A stretch of 64,000 bases of DNA from Bolinopsis microptera (taxonomy: Eukaryota; Ctenophora; Tentaculata; Lobata; Bolinopsidae), in NCBI RefSeq assembly GCF_026151205.1, contig NC_087080.1, forward strand, positions 14,145,337 through 14,209,336, given 5' to 3'. Numbering within the stretch: the first letter of the stretch is position 1; every line of letters starts with the position of its first letter. The position numbers and the translations under genes were made by a program. The notes beneath the pieces are model-generated. The model was given only the letters and a program-made list of their open reading frames with translations. It was not told the DNA's origin and did not search any database. Positions 35,447-46,900 of this stretch are shown here, piece after piece.

Positions 35447-35607
35447 GGGGTCGTTCACATATTACGTAATCATTTTTTGAAACATTTTTACCCCCCCCCC
35501 CCTCCGTAATCAGTTTTACACATAGCTATTGTGTCAAAATTACACTAGCGTAATCATTTGGAAACCCCCCCACCCCTCAGCTAATTACGTAATATGTGAA
35601 CGACCCC
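35447..35607. mobile_element. 161-bp MITE with perfect 24-bp TIR
   Basis: The ends ggggtcgttcacatattacg and the exact complement closing cgtaatatgtgaacgacccc are perfect inverted repeats of 24 bp. The middle has C runs and a second ttacgtaatc-like phrase. No obvious target duplication can be read, so the superfamily is uncertain. Confidence 0.85.
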
Positions 35608-35639
35608 TGATCAGTAATTTTCATATTAATTGATAATGG

Positions 35640-37743
35640 GAATATGCTGGATATGCTGGAATCATCAACAGTTGTTTCGAGACACATACTTTCCCCATTT
35701 CCATTGGAGAGGCTACTATAACACCCTTACAGAGGCCTAAAAACCCATCGGTCCTCTGAAGAATTTACGTCCACTCACCTTGTCCAATGCAGCCAGAAAA
35801 ATTCTGTCTATAACTACTCTTAAAAGGATAGAAGAAAAAGTGAACGCCTTTACTGGTCCATGGCAGTGTGCATATAAACGCGCTCGTTCTTGTGCTGATA
35901 TTGATTGGTGTCAGCGAGTTCTACTGTCAGTTGTCCAAAGGAAGAAATGGGAGTATCATCGCATGGGCATTGATATGTCTAGTGCATTTGACACGATCAA
36001 ACGCACTACGATGAGCTGAGGATTGTCCGGTTGTTGTTGTCCAACACAAAGCTACGGGTGAAGGTAAATGGAGTTCTTTCAGCTGAGTTTTTAAGTCTCC
36101 TTGAAACTTTCCAGGGTGACTGTTTATCCGGCTGTCTGTTCACCCTTGTCTTAGCTGGTGCTTTGAATGAACTTAGATGGACTGTAACAATCAGTTTAGA
36201 TAGGCCGATTCTCCCGATTACTATTGCTGGCCTTCCACTTGACACTGAATATGCTGATGATGTCGACTTCAATGATGAAGAGGAAGACAAATTGAGAGCT
36301 ATTTTGCCCCAGGCAACAGCTATACTCGAGAAATGGAACCTCTTTGTCAATGAAGACAAAACGGACTTCACTCATGTTTATTTAGCTAGTACGGGTGAAG
36401 TCGACAGTGATGGAAAAGTATTGTCGGGGAATGAAGCATGGAGGAAAAGTGTCACTCTAGGGTCCGTCTTGTGTAGCAAAGCTGATATTCAGCGTCGCAT
36501 AAACTTGGGATATGCTGCCTTTAACAATTACAAGAAGGCCTGGAGTGATAAACTGCCTCTAAACAAATGTTTAATACTGTACAATGCTTTAGTCGTATCG
36601 GTTCTTATGTACAACTCATCCTGTTGGGCCGTCCCCAAAATATTCCTTGAAAAACTAGATGTTGTTCACCGCAGACATCTTCGCACTATTTTGAATATAA
36701 AGTACCCAGGAGTCATCTCCAACAAAAACTCGTATACCTTACTCGGGATTATTACGACGGGTTTATTAACGACCGGTTAAAATATGGTTCGGGAAAAATA
36801 TGGCGAAATTGCTCAAAACCCACCACATTTTCCCGGTCGCCATTTTACCGGTGTCCAACCTTTCAATTTTTGATTCAAAAATTTTGTCTCAGATGTAAAT
36901 TTCCTTATTAGAGATAAGCAGGTTCAGAAATTTTCGCATTGCTAAAACTTGTGAAACAAGTCGAATTATCAATAATTGTTGAAAGTAGACTCTAGCAAAT
37001 TCGTTGTTTTGAATTAGCATTACATGTTTACGTGTATCAAATAACCATTATGACTCAATTTGTAGAAAATCTTCGAAAGAATGCATCGTTCACATTGTTT
37101 AGAATTATGAATAAATGACTGATGAAACTGATTCATGTTATTGACCGTTTTAATTAATTCGAGTTTTAATTTAACTGTTACTTTTACTTTGAGTCCTATT
37201 TCATTATGTAGAGATAGTCAATACCTAAGAAATTAAAAATTGGCCTATTTAAATCAACTTTGACAATAAGGATATATGACAAGAATTGGGCAAAAAGGTG
37301 AATTTTTTGCAATTTTAGCCAAATGAAGTCGAAAAACCTACAACAAGTGTCCCAATAGTTTTCTTTAATGAATATAAGACAACCATTAAAATATGTGCAC
37401 CCATACCCCTTGGGAACCCTAAAAGCTGAGTCGGCGGGTTTATTAACGACCGGTGAAAATGTGGTTCGGGAAAAATATGGCGAAATTACCCTAAACCCGC
37501 CACTTTATCCCGGTCATAATAATCCCGAGTAAGGTAAACGCTGCAATGCTGAACCATTGTCAGAAAAAAGTGGCCCGTAGTCGGTGGAGAATGTTAAGAC
37601 ATGTTTTGCGGGGTCCTGTTGACGGACCAGCGTTTTCTTCCCTCATTTTTGCCATCAATACACTGGACTTACCAGGGAGAAGAGGAAGACCCCAAAGCGA
37701 TCCATTCTCGCTGATTGTGCATGATTTATGCAAATATATATAA
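35640..37743 (+). pseudogene. 5'-truncated, interrupted non-LTR reverse transcriptase
   Basis: A relative of the ORF at 37814-40912, in the opposite orientation. Homology starts around 35640 (equivalent to residue ~563 of that protein). The frame is disabled by several changes: no start, a deletion of about 30 bp near 36010 that shifts frame after motif A (MGIDMSSAFDTIK), and one extra A near 37568. From 36031 to 36735 it reads through motif B (FQGDCLSGCLFTLVLAGAL), the YADD box and KTDFTHVYLA. At 36737-37534 a TA-flanked element has inserted within the equivalent of the SNKN(L/S)Y segment; after it the frame resumes with CQKKVARSRWRMLRHVL-type sequence. Dead copy. Confidence 0.9.
36737..37534. 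mobile_element. 798-bp TA-flanked TIR element, copy 1
   Basis: The ends ccttactcgggattattacg and its near-complement closing ataataatcccgagtaagg, with TA on each side. Joining the flanks restores the continuous reverse-transcriptase coding sequence, an internal empty-site proof. Inner inverted blocks hold gttcgggaaaaatatggcga at both ends. No ORF. Nearly identical to the copy at 41836-48471. Confidence 0.93.
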
Positions 37744-37813
37744 ACAAAAGCTCTAAGAAACAGATAGTAAACAAAGTAAACATTTCTGTCCCCTAATCTT
37801 TCTCAAACAAAAG

Positions 37814-40800
37814 TCATGCAATTTGCATAATTCTCCATTTAACTCTATTCTGAGCGATTAAAGTTAAATTGTTTAAATCACATAAATTATTTAACGATAA
37901 TTTTCGAACACTAAGGTCGTGTAGAATCAGTGAGAAAAGGTTTGACTGCGGTCTTCCACGCCGCCCTTGAAGCTGTAAGGTGTTAACAGCAAAAACAAGC
38001 GACGAATAGGCTGGACCATCTGTAGGCCCACGCAGTACACGTCCGAGCATCCTCCACCGACTACGAGCCACTTTAGCTGACAATGGTTCACTATTGCAGC
38101 GTTTATACAAGTTCTTGTTGGAAATGATGTGAGGGTATTTGTAATTCAAAATTGATCTCAGATGACGTCTGTGAGCAATATCTAGTTTTTCCAATACTGA
38201 TTTAGGGGCAGCCCAGCAAGATGAATTGTACATTAAAACGGATACTACCAGAGCCTCATACAACAGGAGCCTCTTGCTCAGAGGGATCTTATGGTTCCAA
38301 GCTTTCTTGTATTTGTTAAACGCGGCATATCCCAGACATATCCTTCTAGAGATGTCCTCCTTACTACAAAGCATGGAGCCAAGCGTGATACTCTTTCTCC
38401 AGAGCTCGTTCCCTGCAATTGGCTTACCCTGATCGTCTTTAGCTCCCTTTTCAGCTAAGTACACATGAGTGAAATCAGTTTTGTCTTCGTTAACGAAGAG
38501 ATTCCAATCTTTAAGGACTTCTGTTGCAATAGGCAACAGCTCCCTCAAATTGTCCTCATCTTCATCATTGAAGTCGATATCATCAGCATACTCACTGTCA
38601 AGTGGAAGACCGATATCGGTGATAGGTGGGTTAGGCCTATTCATTGCAGTTTCAAGCCTGTTACGGAGGTCACGCAAGGCACCCGCTAAGACAAGTGTGA
38701 ACAAACATCCAGACAGACAGTCACCTTGGAATGCACCGAGAAAACTCTGGAATTCAGCAGACAGTGTACCGTTGATATTGACTTTGAGCTTGGTGTTGGA
38801 AAGCAAAAGTCTTACCAAACGGACTTCGTCATCATCACAGCCACACTCAACAAGAAGATCGAGGATGGTAGATCGTCGTATAGTGTCAAAGGCACTAGAC
38901 ATATCGATCCCCATACGATGGTATTCCCACCTCTTCCTCTGGACAACTGATAACATCACACGCTGGCACCATACAATGTCAGCACATGATCTACCCTGCT
39001 TGTAAGCACATTGCCATGGACCAGTGAAGGCATTGACTTTATTCTCAATTCTCTTCAAGGTTGCCATTGAAAGAATCTTTCTAACAGCATTTGAGAGAGT
39101 GAGGGGTCGTAGATTCTTCACTGGACCAATGGGCTTATTTGGCTTCTGTAAGGGGGTAATGTTTGCCTGTCCAATGGGGTCGAGATAGGAATTGGTCTCG
39201 AAGCTTCTATTGATAATGTCTGCAAAACGTCTGTGTACTGATCCAGTAGAATACTTGAGAAGCTCGTTAGGAATTCCATCTGGGCCGTTAGCTCGACCAT
39301 TTTTGAGACTTCTGGCAGCTGATCCGATTTCTTCACTAGTGAATGGCTTAACTAGTGGGCGAGGAGGTCCTACAAAAGGTTCTAAAGGTGCTTCATCACG
39401 AGTAAGTTGTTGCTCAAGGTACTTAGCAACTACGGCAGCTTTACCAGTGTCTGTTGCAATATTGCACCCTTTCTCATCATGAACACCAATACAAGAAGGG
39501 GCTTTAGGTAAGTTCAGGGTTCGAACAGCTTCAAACATTTTCTTACTATCTGTTGTTGAACTGATGGTATTACAGATAGCATCAGCAGCAGCTGATCGTA
39601 TGTTAGAAAGTCTCTGCTTGATCTGATTGGTGAGGCAGTTAATAGATGATCTAAGTGAGGTTCTGTCTAAAGACTGGTTATCATTAAGCTGCTGTCTCAA
39701 CAAGTAACGCTGGCTAGATAAGTTTTTCACCTCATCATCGTCGCTGCGATTACGTTTCCTGTGTCTGATGACACCAATTGACGATTTTGCAGCATCCTTT
39801 ATGGACTCAAGTAAGCCATTCAAGTCTGAATTTGGATCCAGAGCAGAAACAGTGTTACTTAAGTTATCATCTAAGGATTGACGATATTTCACCTGAATGG
39901 TGGGGTTCGAGGTGAGTTCAGAGGTGTTGAACTTTAAGGATGTCTTGGAGTGGCGTTTATAGCAAAGACAGATGTCCTTAAAGTCTACTCTAGTGACAAC
40001 AAATCTGTGATCAGAGTATGTCAAAGTGCCTGCATAAGATCTAGAATCTTGAAGCATTGGCTTCGACCTACTCCGACACAGGATGAAATCGATCTGAGAA
40101 TAGACCGGGATCGTCTTTTTACTATTTCGCCCGGCACTCCAGTCCTTCCTCCAGCCAGTGTAGGTGGTCGTATGTCGAGCAGGATGATAAAAACCAGTGT
40201 TGGAGGCAAAGAGGTCAAATTCTGATAACAAGTCTAACAAGTTTTCCCCCATATCGTTGCGCAAACCCATACCATGTTTACCCATGAAACGACCAAAACC
40301 AAAGTCCTTATCTGAAGTAGTCATTTTTCCCAACTTTGAATTGAAATCCCCCAAAACAAATATCTCAACATTTGCAGGGACATTTAGAGCGTCCCTAACT
40401 TGGCCGTAGAAATTGATCAACAGTTGTTGATCATTTTCTGCAAGTTTCTTGTGTGGCCCATATACATTGACCACCCTACATTTGATAAATTTTCCTGATT
40501 TTGTAGGGAGTTCTAGGTCCAAAAAGCTTACTCGATCACTGATACTGTTCCAGCATACCACATAGTCAATAAATCGGGGACTGATAACAAAACCGAGTCC
40601 ATAGTGCCGGCCATTTTTCTGCTCAAACAATAAGAGTTTGTATCCGTTGCTAAGACTGCAAGAATCCGGTTTTACAACCTTAGTCTCCTGAATAGCGCAG
40701 ATATCTATGCCGTACCGTAGACAATCGGTACCCAGTTGCTCCCGTTTGCTGTGGATGTCGTCTGGATCATCACAAGAACCGAGGCCACGTATGTTAAAGG

Positions 40801-40912
40801 TGGCGAAGCTGATGAGGAGTGTAGCAAACAGGGATCGTCCTGTAGCTGAGGTAAACATTACGGAGGGCGATGTTGTCGTCTCTCCGCCGCTGGCGTTACC
40901 CATACGGTCCAT
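37814..40912 (-). CDS. Non-LTR retrotransposon ORF: endonuclease + reverse transcriptase
   Basis: One uninterrupted 1032-codon frame from an ATG. The N-terminal apurinic-type endonuclease runs from about residue 35: FNIRGLGS, catalytic Glu in IQETK (~76), GDFNSKLG (~188-195), IDFILCRS, and the SDH triad at 300-302. The reverse transcriptase follows: LRPLTLSNAVRKIL (~601), YKQGRSCADI, motif A GIDMSSAFDTI (Asp ~670), motif B FQGDCLSGC (~728), motif C YADD (775-778), then a primer-grip-like KSITLGSMLC. The C-terminus has RWRMLGRVLRGP and RRGRPQ, a conserved tail in several LINE clades. No RNase H and no ORF1 are seen, which suits RTE-like single-ORF elements, but I cannot fix the clade. The intact frame suggests a recent insertion. 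Its 3' end faces the dead copy at 35.6-37.7 kb. Confidence 0.92.
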   Translation of the reverse strand: MDRMGNASGGETTTSPSVMFTSATGRSLFATLLISFATFNIRGLGSCDDPDDIHSKREQLGTDCLRYGIDICAIQETKVVKPDSCSLSNGYKLLLFEQKNGRHYGLGFVISPRFIDYVVCWNSISDRVSFLDLELPTKSGKFIKCRVVNVYGPHKKLAENDQQLLINFYGQVRDALNVPANVEIFVLGDFNSKLGKMTTSDKDFGFGRFMGKHGMGLRNDMGENLLDLLSEFDLFASNTGFYHPARHTTTYTGWRKDWSAGRNSKKTIPVYSQIDFILCRSRSKPMLQDSRSYAGTLTYSDHRFVVTRVDFKDICLCYKRHSKTSLKFNTSELTSNPTIQVKYRQSLDDNLSNTVSALDPNSDLNGLLESIKDAAKSSIGVIRHRKRNRSDDDEVKNLSSQRYLLRQQLNDNQSLDRTSLRSSINCLTNQIKQRLSNIRSAAADAICNTISSTTDSKKMFEAVRTLNLPKAPSCIGVHDEKGCNIATDTGKAAVVAKYLEQQLTRDEAPLEPFVGPPRPLVKPFTSEEIGSAARSLKNGRANGPDGIPNELLKYSTGSVHRRFADIINRSFETNSYLDPIGQANITPLQKPNKPIGPVKNLRPLTLSNAVRKILSMATLKRIENKVNAFTGPWQCAYKQGRSCADIVWCQRVMLSVVQRKRWEYHRMGIDMSSAFDTIRRSTILDLLVECGCDDDEVRLVRLLLSNTKLKVNINGTLSAEFQSFLGAFQGDCLSGCLFTLVLAGALRDLRNRLETAMNRPNPPITDIGLPLDSEYADDIDFNDEDEDNLRELLPIATEVLKDWNLFVNEDKTDFTHVYLAEKGAKDDQGKPIAGNELWRKSITLGSMLCSKEDISRRICLGYAAFNKYKKAWNHKIPLSKRLLLYEALVVSVLMYNSSCWAAPKSVLEKLDIAHRRHLRSILNYKYPHIISNKNLYKRCNSEPLSAKVARSRWRMLGRVLRGPTDGPAYSSLVFAVNTLQLQGRRGRPQSNLFSLILHDLSVRKLSLNNLCDLNNLTLIAQNRVKWRIMQIA

Positions 40913-41835
40913 CTAAAAATTTATTTATGCAAAAGAAATCTTTATATGAATAATATATTTGATCTGCATTATCTCCGTAATTTAGCTTATGACAAGAGAT
41001 CTTGGCAGAAATAACAATGAAGTTTTTTGATAATTTAGTTTTTTGTTTTAGGGAAAGATTAGACTTGGGCGTTGTTTTTTAAACTATCCCTTGTTTAGAA
41101 CTTTGATTTAATAATAATGATAATGGGACAGAAATTGGAAAATCTGAATTTTCGTTCTGTTAAGCTTTCTGCTGTGGGCTTCCTCCGAATAAAATCAAAC
41201 TTCCGCAGCACCTCTATCGTGTTAGAGTTACTATAAAATAAAGGTTTTAATATACGTGGATTCTGATGGGGACTTTGACACGTGACACTGACATTGATTC
41301 TGAGTTTTGATTTAACAATGCTGGTTAATAACTACGTGTCAGAGAGTTAACCGTAAAAGTTAACGTCTTCACAAACAGTGAATTGCGCGGAACAACGAGT
41401 TGAGCAACAGATTGTAAACGAGCTGGAGAAATGATGATGATCAGTTAATAAATAGTGCAGTTCCCAACAGCAATGCCTTATTTTCTGAGCTGCAAGCACG
41501 TGCTATTGAGATTGAATTCACTCAGAACCAGTCTTTTGTTTAGTTTTTAGAGGGAGGGTCGTGTCTATTGTGACTGGTGTAAAAAGTCTGGGAACGATGG
41601 TGCATTTAAGGTGGAGGAACAGAAGGGTGCAGTTTTAAATTCGATTGATTTACACGGGCCAGTGATTAGAAGGGGCCAGCAGGCGGCACCAGCAGGCGGC
41701 ACCAGCAGGCGGCACCAGCAGGCGGCACGTGCTTCGGAAGAAAAGACTCTTCAAAAACAAAAGATTCATATCTGAACCAATAACCTAGATCTTAGCACTC
41801 AGCACTGCTATAAAATTATTTAAATAATTAGACTA
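40913..41835. other. 5' flank of the LINE ORF and short repeats
   Basis: Presumably includes the 5' UTR of the element, though its end is not visible. 41105-41235 carries a reverse-oriented relative of the satellite monomer (ctttctgctgtgggcttcct, cagcacctctatcgtgt). At 41678-41729 a 13-14-bp unit agcaggcggcacc is repeated about four times. Confidence 0.65.
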
Positions 41836-43057
41836 CCTTACTCGGGATTATTACGACGGGTTTATTAACGACCGGTTAAAATATGGTTCGGGAAAAATAT
41901 GGCGAAATTGCTCAAAACCCACCACATTTTCCCGGTCGCCATTTTACCGGTGTCCAACCTTTCAATTTTTGATTCAAAAATTTTGTCTCAGATGTAAATT
42001 TCCTTATTAGAGATAAGCAGGTTCAGAAATTTTCGCATTGCTAAAACTTGTGAAACAAGTCGAATTATCAATAATTGTTGAAAGTAGACTCTAGCAAATT
42101 CGTTGTTTTGAATTAGCATTACATGTTTACGTGTATCAAATAACCATTATGACTCAATTTGTAGAAAATCTTCGAAAGAATGCATCGTTCACACATCCCC
42201 CTTTTGTCTGGTTCCGGGCAAAAGACCAGGTAGCTTCGATGAGGCCTGGCATGTGGGTCTGGATGTGCTGGTTGGTGGTTCCCAGTGTGGTGTGTGCTGA
42301 GACTGGGGTGGATGGCTGAAGCCAGGGGACCGCTGGGCTGAGTGGCGAAGCTGGTGGTCGTAACGGAGGCAGTCCACATTGAGCACCCAAGCGACGAAAG
42401 TCGCTAGGTAGCTCGTGGGGATAGCATCCGGGTCGATAGCTGGCGGCGTTGTCTTAGCATGGCGTGCCACTGGGTGTAGGCACTCTGTTCTGGGCTCGCA
42501 TGCATCGCGTCGGGGGGCTTGTCGGCTGGGGCGTCTGTCACACGTGTTGGTACTTATTGATTTAAAGTACAGCGGCAGAGTCAATCCTGAGCACTAGAGC
42601 ACCACTTATGACTCTGCCAATTTGCTCTGGAGTTACTGCCCAGGACCCAATCCTATCCTGTTTCTCTCACCTATAGTGATTGGTAATGGTGCTTTATCCA
42701 AAGCAAATGACCTTGCCGTGGTAAGGGGGCTTAATCGGCATCACAAGACCAGCCGAGACTAAGCTGTACTGTTCAGCTGAGCAAAACTGAACGTAGGTCG
42801 CACGTGCCAACCGTCTTCCTTTACCTCATTTGATCCCTTTTTCTTTTGGAGCTCTCACAGCCTTCACTCACACCTGAGCATATAGGGTTTTAGAAGTTCA
42901 GGGTGTGTACTTCAAGGTCGGGCCCTTAATACCGATCATTAGCACCCGTTTTACCTTTACCTTATTAGCGGCATATCATTACTGTCGCGGTAGTAAAACT
43001 AACATCTTTCTACGATACGCAGAAAGTGTTAAAACTCTCACTAATACACTTGGACTA

Positions 43058-43543
43058 CAACACCGGATTACCAGTGGAGGAGGCAGGACTGAGCTGGCCT
43101 CGTGTGGGATTGGCACACTTGCGCAGGCTTCACAGCCTTGCTGCGATGGTGCTGGTTCCTATCGGGGCTGTGCTCGTTTAGCAACCACCAAGGAATCCAC
43201 CACTACTACACCTACACTTCAACACCGGATTACCAGTGGAGGAGGCGGGACTGAGCCGGCCTCGTGTGGGATTGGCACACTTGCGCAGGCTTCACAGCCT
43301 TGCTGCGATGGTGCTGGTTCCTATTGGGGCTGTGCTCGTTCAGCAACCACCAAGGAATCCACCACTATTACACCTACACTACAACACCGGATTACCAGTG
43401 GAGGAGGCGGGACTGAGCCGGCCTCGTGTGGGATTGGCACACTTGCGCAGGCTTCACAGCCTTGCTGCGAGGGTGCTGGTTTCAATCGGGGCTGTGCTCG
43501 TTCAGCAACCACCAAGGAATCCACCACTATTACCCCTATACTA
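43058..43543 (+). repeat. Three 162-bp tandem units in the LINE 5' region
   Basis: Period exactly 162 bp, starting at caacaccggattaccagtgg (43058, 43220, 43382); a fourth start at 43544 breaks off. The period is divisible by three, so a long frame stays open. Most differences between units change amino acids, which argues that it is promoter or UTR sequence and not coding. Tandem 5' units commonly act as LINE promoters. Confidence 0.9.
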
Positions 43544-43567
43544 CAACTCCGGATTTACAAAACAATC

Positions 43568-43999
43568 ATGACTGATAGCGGTAATGAGATGTATCAACTG
43601 CCTAACGCAGATGGGACATTGATTTTCGCAGAGCGGAGGTTTTCTGATTTACGCTTAACATCAGACATTATTGTGATTAAAGGACCTATTTCAACAACAT
43701 TGCGCGGGAACGCGCACATAATCTCCCATATACTGATACACAACAACTCATTATCTCTCAATCCTACCCCACCGTGGAATAGGATACAGATCACCAACAT
43801 CTGGGAGGCAGTGGCTGTGCAGCTACATGAAGGTGGGGGCCCGTCGACGGAGTTTAAACAGGGGCAGCGGATCTGGGTGGATGTCTCACCTTCGGGTGAG
43901 ACATTCTTAGAGAAACACAGTTTTCTCCCGGAGACGCTGGCTGCTGCTATTCGACTTCGACCAGCCCCCCGACACAGTGCCCAATCCAAAAGGTCCTAG
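43568..43999 (+). CDS. LINE ORF1 protein (small, no zinc knuckle)
   Basis: 143 residues from the ATG at 43568 (MTDSGNEMYQLPNADGTLIF) to TAG; the frame is open further upstream to 42905 through the tandem units. Sequence such as RRFSDLRLTSDIIVIKGPIS and IWEAVAVQLHEGGGPSTEF has no CCHC knuckles, unlike typical ORF1 of the I/R1/Jockey group, and no coiled coil. It overlaps ORF2 in a different frame. The role is presumed to be RNA or nucleoprotein binding from position only. Confidence 0.6.
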   Translation: MTDSGNEMYQLPNADGTLIFAERRFSDLRLTSDIIVIKGPISTTLRGNAHIISHILIHNNSLSLNPTPPWNRIQITNIWEAVAVQLHEGGGPSTEFKQGQRIWVDVSPSGETFLEKHSFLPETLAAAIRLRPAPRHSAQSKRS

Positions 44000-46900
44000 T
44001 ACCCGACCGGTGAGGGTAACTGCAGGTGCTGCACGCCACGTCCCCAATACTAAAAAAACAGGTAAAACTCATCATGAATATTACTCTGTTACTCAAATCA
44101 ACCTTAAACGCAAGTACAACGCTTGGAAAACCCTGCTGGTGAACACTCATGGCAGGAAAAATCCTATTGTACTAGCGACTGAACCATACACTAATAACAA
44201 ACACCTAATTCCACCAATAAGCAAAGAACTAACCGAGTATTATTACAAAGTTGGGGACATTAGGCCCCGTGCCGCCATAGTAATACACAAAAACCTAGCT
44301 GAAAAAAGTTGGGAACTATCGCAATTCACAACCCCGGATCAAGTTGCTATTAAGATTCAACTTAGCTCGACAGAAGTAATTCTGGCAGCTTCGTACATGG
44401 ATATTAATGGACCAGCTCCATCCCACGAAACCACACCTCTAGCCAAATACGCTATAGACAACAAAATACCACTCATAATAGGCTCCGACACCAACTCCCA
44501 ACACACTCTGTGGGGTAACAGGTTGTGCAATAGAAGAGGAGAGGAACTACTTGATTTCCTCTCGTCGCTAGGGCTCTCCTGTTCCAACAAAGGTTCAACT
44601 CCAACATTCCTCAACTCACGAGGTCATAATTCCATCATTGACCTCACTATTACCAACCAACTGGGGGCTGAACTGATCAGTAACTGGCACGTTAGTGATC
44701 TTTACTCAAACTCCGATCACAGATATATCATGTTCGACATTACTTCTGGTCCCAAAAAAGAACCAAGACAAATACGCCTAGTCAAGAACACTGACTGGGC
44801 GAAATTTGACGAGATTCTTTACAACAACAATGATCTCCACAACACCTGCGTTAACACACCACACGACATTGATCACAAAGTTAACACCATTAATACTGCT
44901 CTCCGAGCGGCCTTCGAGGAGGCATGTCCCATAACTTACATCTCCAGCGCTGTCAGAAAACCACCCTGGCTAACTCGAGAAGTTGAGGAAGCACAGAGGG
45001 GTATAAGACGCAAACTCATCACAGCTCGTCGAATCAAAACTGATGCTTCGTGGCTCGCTCTAAGAGAAAGCAACAAGCAATACAACAAGATCCTGTCCAA
45101 CTCCCAGCGCAATGCGTGGCGGAAATTCTGCGCAGACACAGAATCGGTTAAGGAATCTGGAAGGATGAACAAGATTCTGAAAACCTGTACTGACACCAAT
45201 AACAAACTTGAAGCCGTTTATAAACCAAATGGCGAACTCACCAAAAACGCAGAGGAGACACTGGAGGTCATGACACAAACCCACTTCAAGGAGAGTGTTA
45301 CTGATCCGCCAGTTCCGCCTCTCTGCCCCTTACCCATCTCCACAGACTTACTAGACAAAATCTACAGCCCTGAAAGAATCGAAAAGGCTCTCCTATCCTT
45401 CGATCCCTTGAAGGCTGCAGGACCTGACACTCTAAAACCTATCATATTCCAGAAAGCCTGGGCTCATATCAAAGACATAACAAAAAACATTATGACAAAA
45501 AACCATGAAACGCAACACATCCCAACTTTGTGGAGGGACTCTCTTGGAATCTTTCTCCCTAAGCCTGGAAAAACCGACTACAACAAAGCTAAGTCATTTC
45601 GAACGATCACTCTTTCGCCTGTGATGTTAAAGTTGCAGGAGAAAGTGATCTTATGGCATATGCAACATGACCTCAACATAGCTAATGATATCAACAAACG
45701 ACAATTCGGCTTTAAGAAGGGCTGCTCCACAGAAGCGGCACTTCATAAAGTTACTCACACCATTGAGCGCAGAATAGCCAAGAAAGGATATGTCCTAGGT
45801 GTCTTTCTAGATATAGAGGGCGCCTTCGATAATGTCTCGTTCAAGGCTATCTCTGAAGCAGTCAAGGCTACGAAAGTGGACTTGGCTACAGCACAGTGGA
45901 TCATCAACATGGTAACCAATCGATTCATCACACTAAATCATAAGGATAAGTCGAGAAGGGTACGGATCAGGCGAGGTTGCCCCCAAGGAGGCATTCTCTC
46001 TCCTTTTCTCTGGAACCTGGTAGTCGACGATCTCCTTTCCTTTACCGCAAAAGACATCCCGGGTTACCTGCAAGCCTTTGCGGATGATCTGTTGTCTCTA
46101 GCGGAAGGGGATGATTTAGACATCATCTGGGACCGAACATGCAAAACTATTAAAACGATAGAAAATTGGTGCAGAACCAAAGAGCTATCTATTAGCGCCC
46201 TTAAAACTCAGATAGTCATGTTTACCTGGAATAGTAAGTGGACTCTAAGACCTATAACAGTTGGCAACAACATTATAGGTCTTTCCAAGTCTGCTAAATT
46301 TCTAGGAGTGACCTTGGACAGCAAACTCAACTTCAATGAACATATCATCAACACCACCAAAAAAGCCACGGCATCCCTCATGCAATGTCGAAGAGCTGTC
46401 GGCCCCACATGGGGTATGAGCCCCAAAACATGCAAATGGATGTACACGGCTGTCATCCGTCCAATCCTATCCTACTGCTGTAGTATATGGATCAGGGCCA
46501 CTCAAACGGACTATAACGCGAAGAAACTCAAACGTGTTCAGGCATTGGCACTCAGAATGATGTCTGGTGCCATGCCAAGCACACCTTTTATCGCATTGAA
46601 TCACCTCACCGACACTTCTGACATCATACTGTTCCTGCAAGGCGAAGCAGCAAAGGGTGCGGCCAGGCTACAAGCTTATGGCAGCCTCACTCTTGAAACT
46701 ATCGCTTTCAGGAAGGGAACTATCAAAAATCATACCACTATCAACAAACAATTCATGGAAGACCTCATTATCCCACCTAGAGCAACGAGAGACCTAACAA
46801 CACCAATCATGATGCTGGGACGGCACTTCACCGTCACAACTCCTGGAGCCGATACCACTGAATATAGAAATTCACTTCAAAACACCATCGACAACATTAC

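Noticed and set aside
42905-43567. N-terminal extension of LINE ORF1 through the 162-bp repeats as a Cys-rich repeat protein
   Set aside because: Differences between units are mostly amino-acid changing, with hardly any silent change, and tandem 5' units are usual LINE promoter sequence. The open frame follows from the period being divisible by three.
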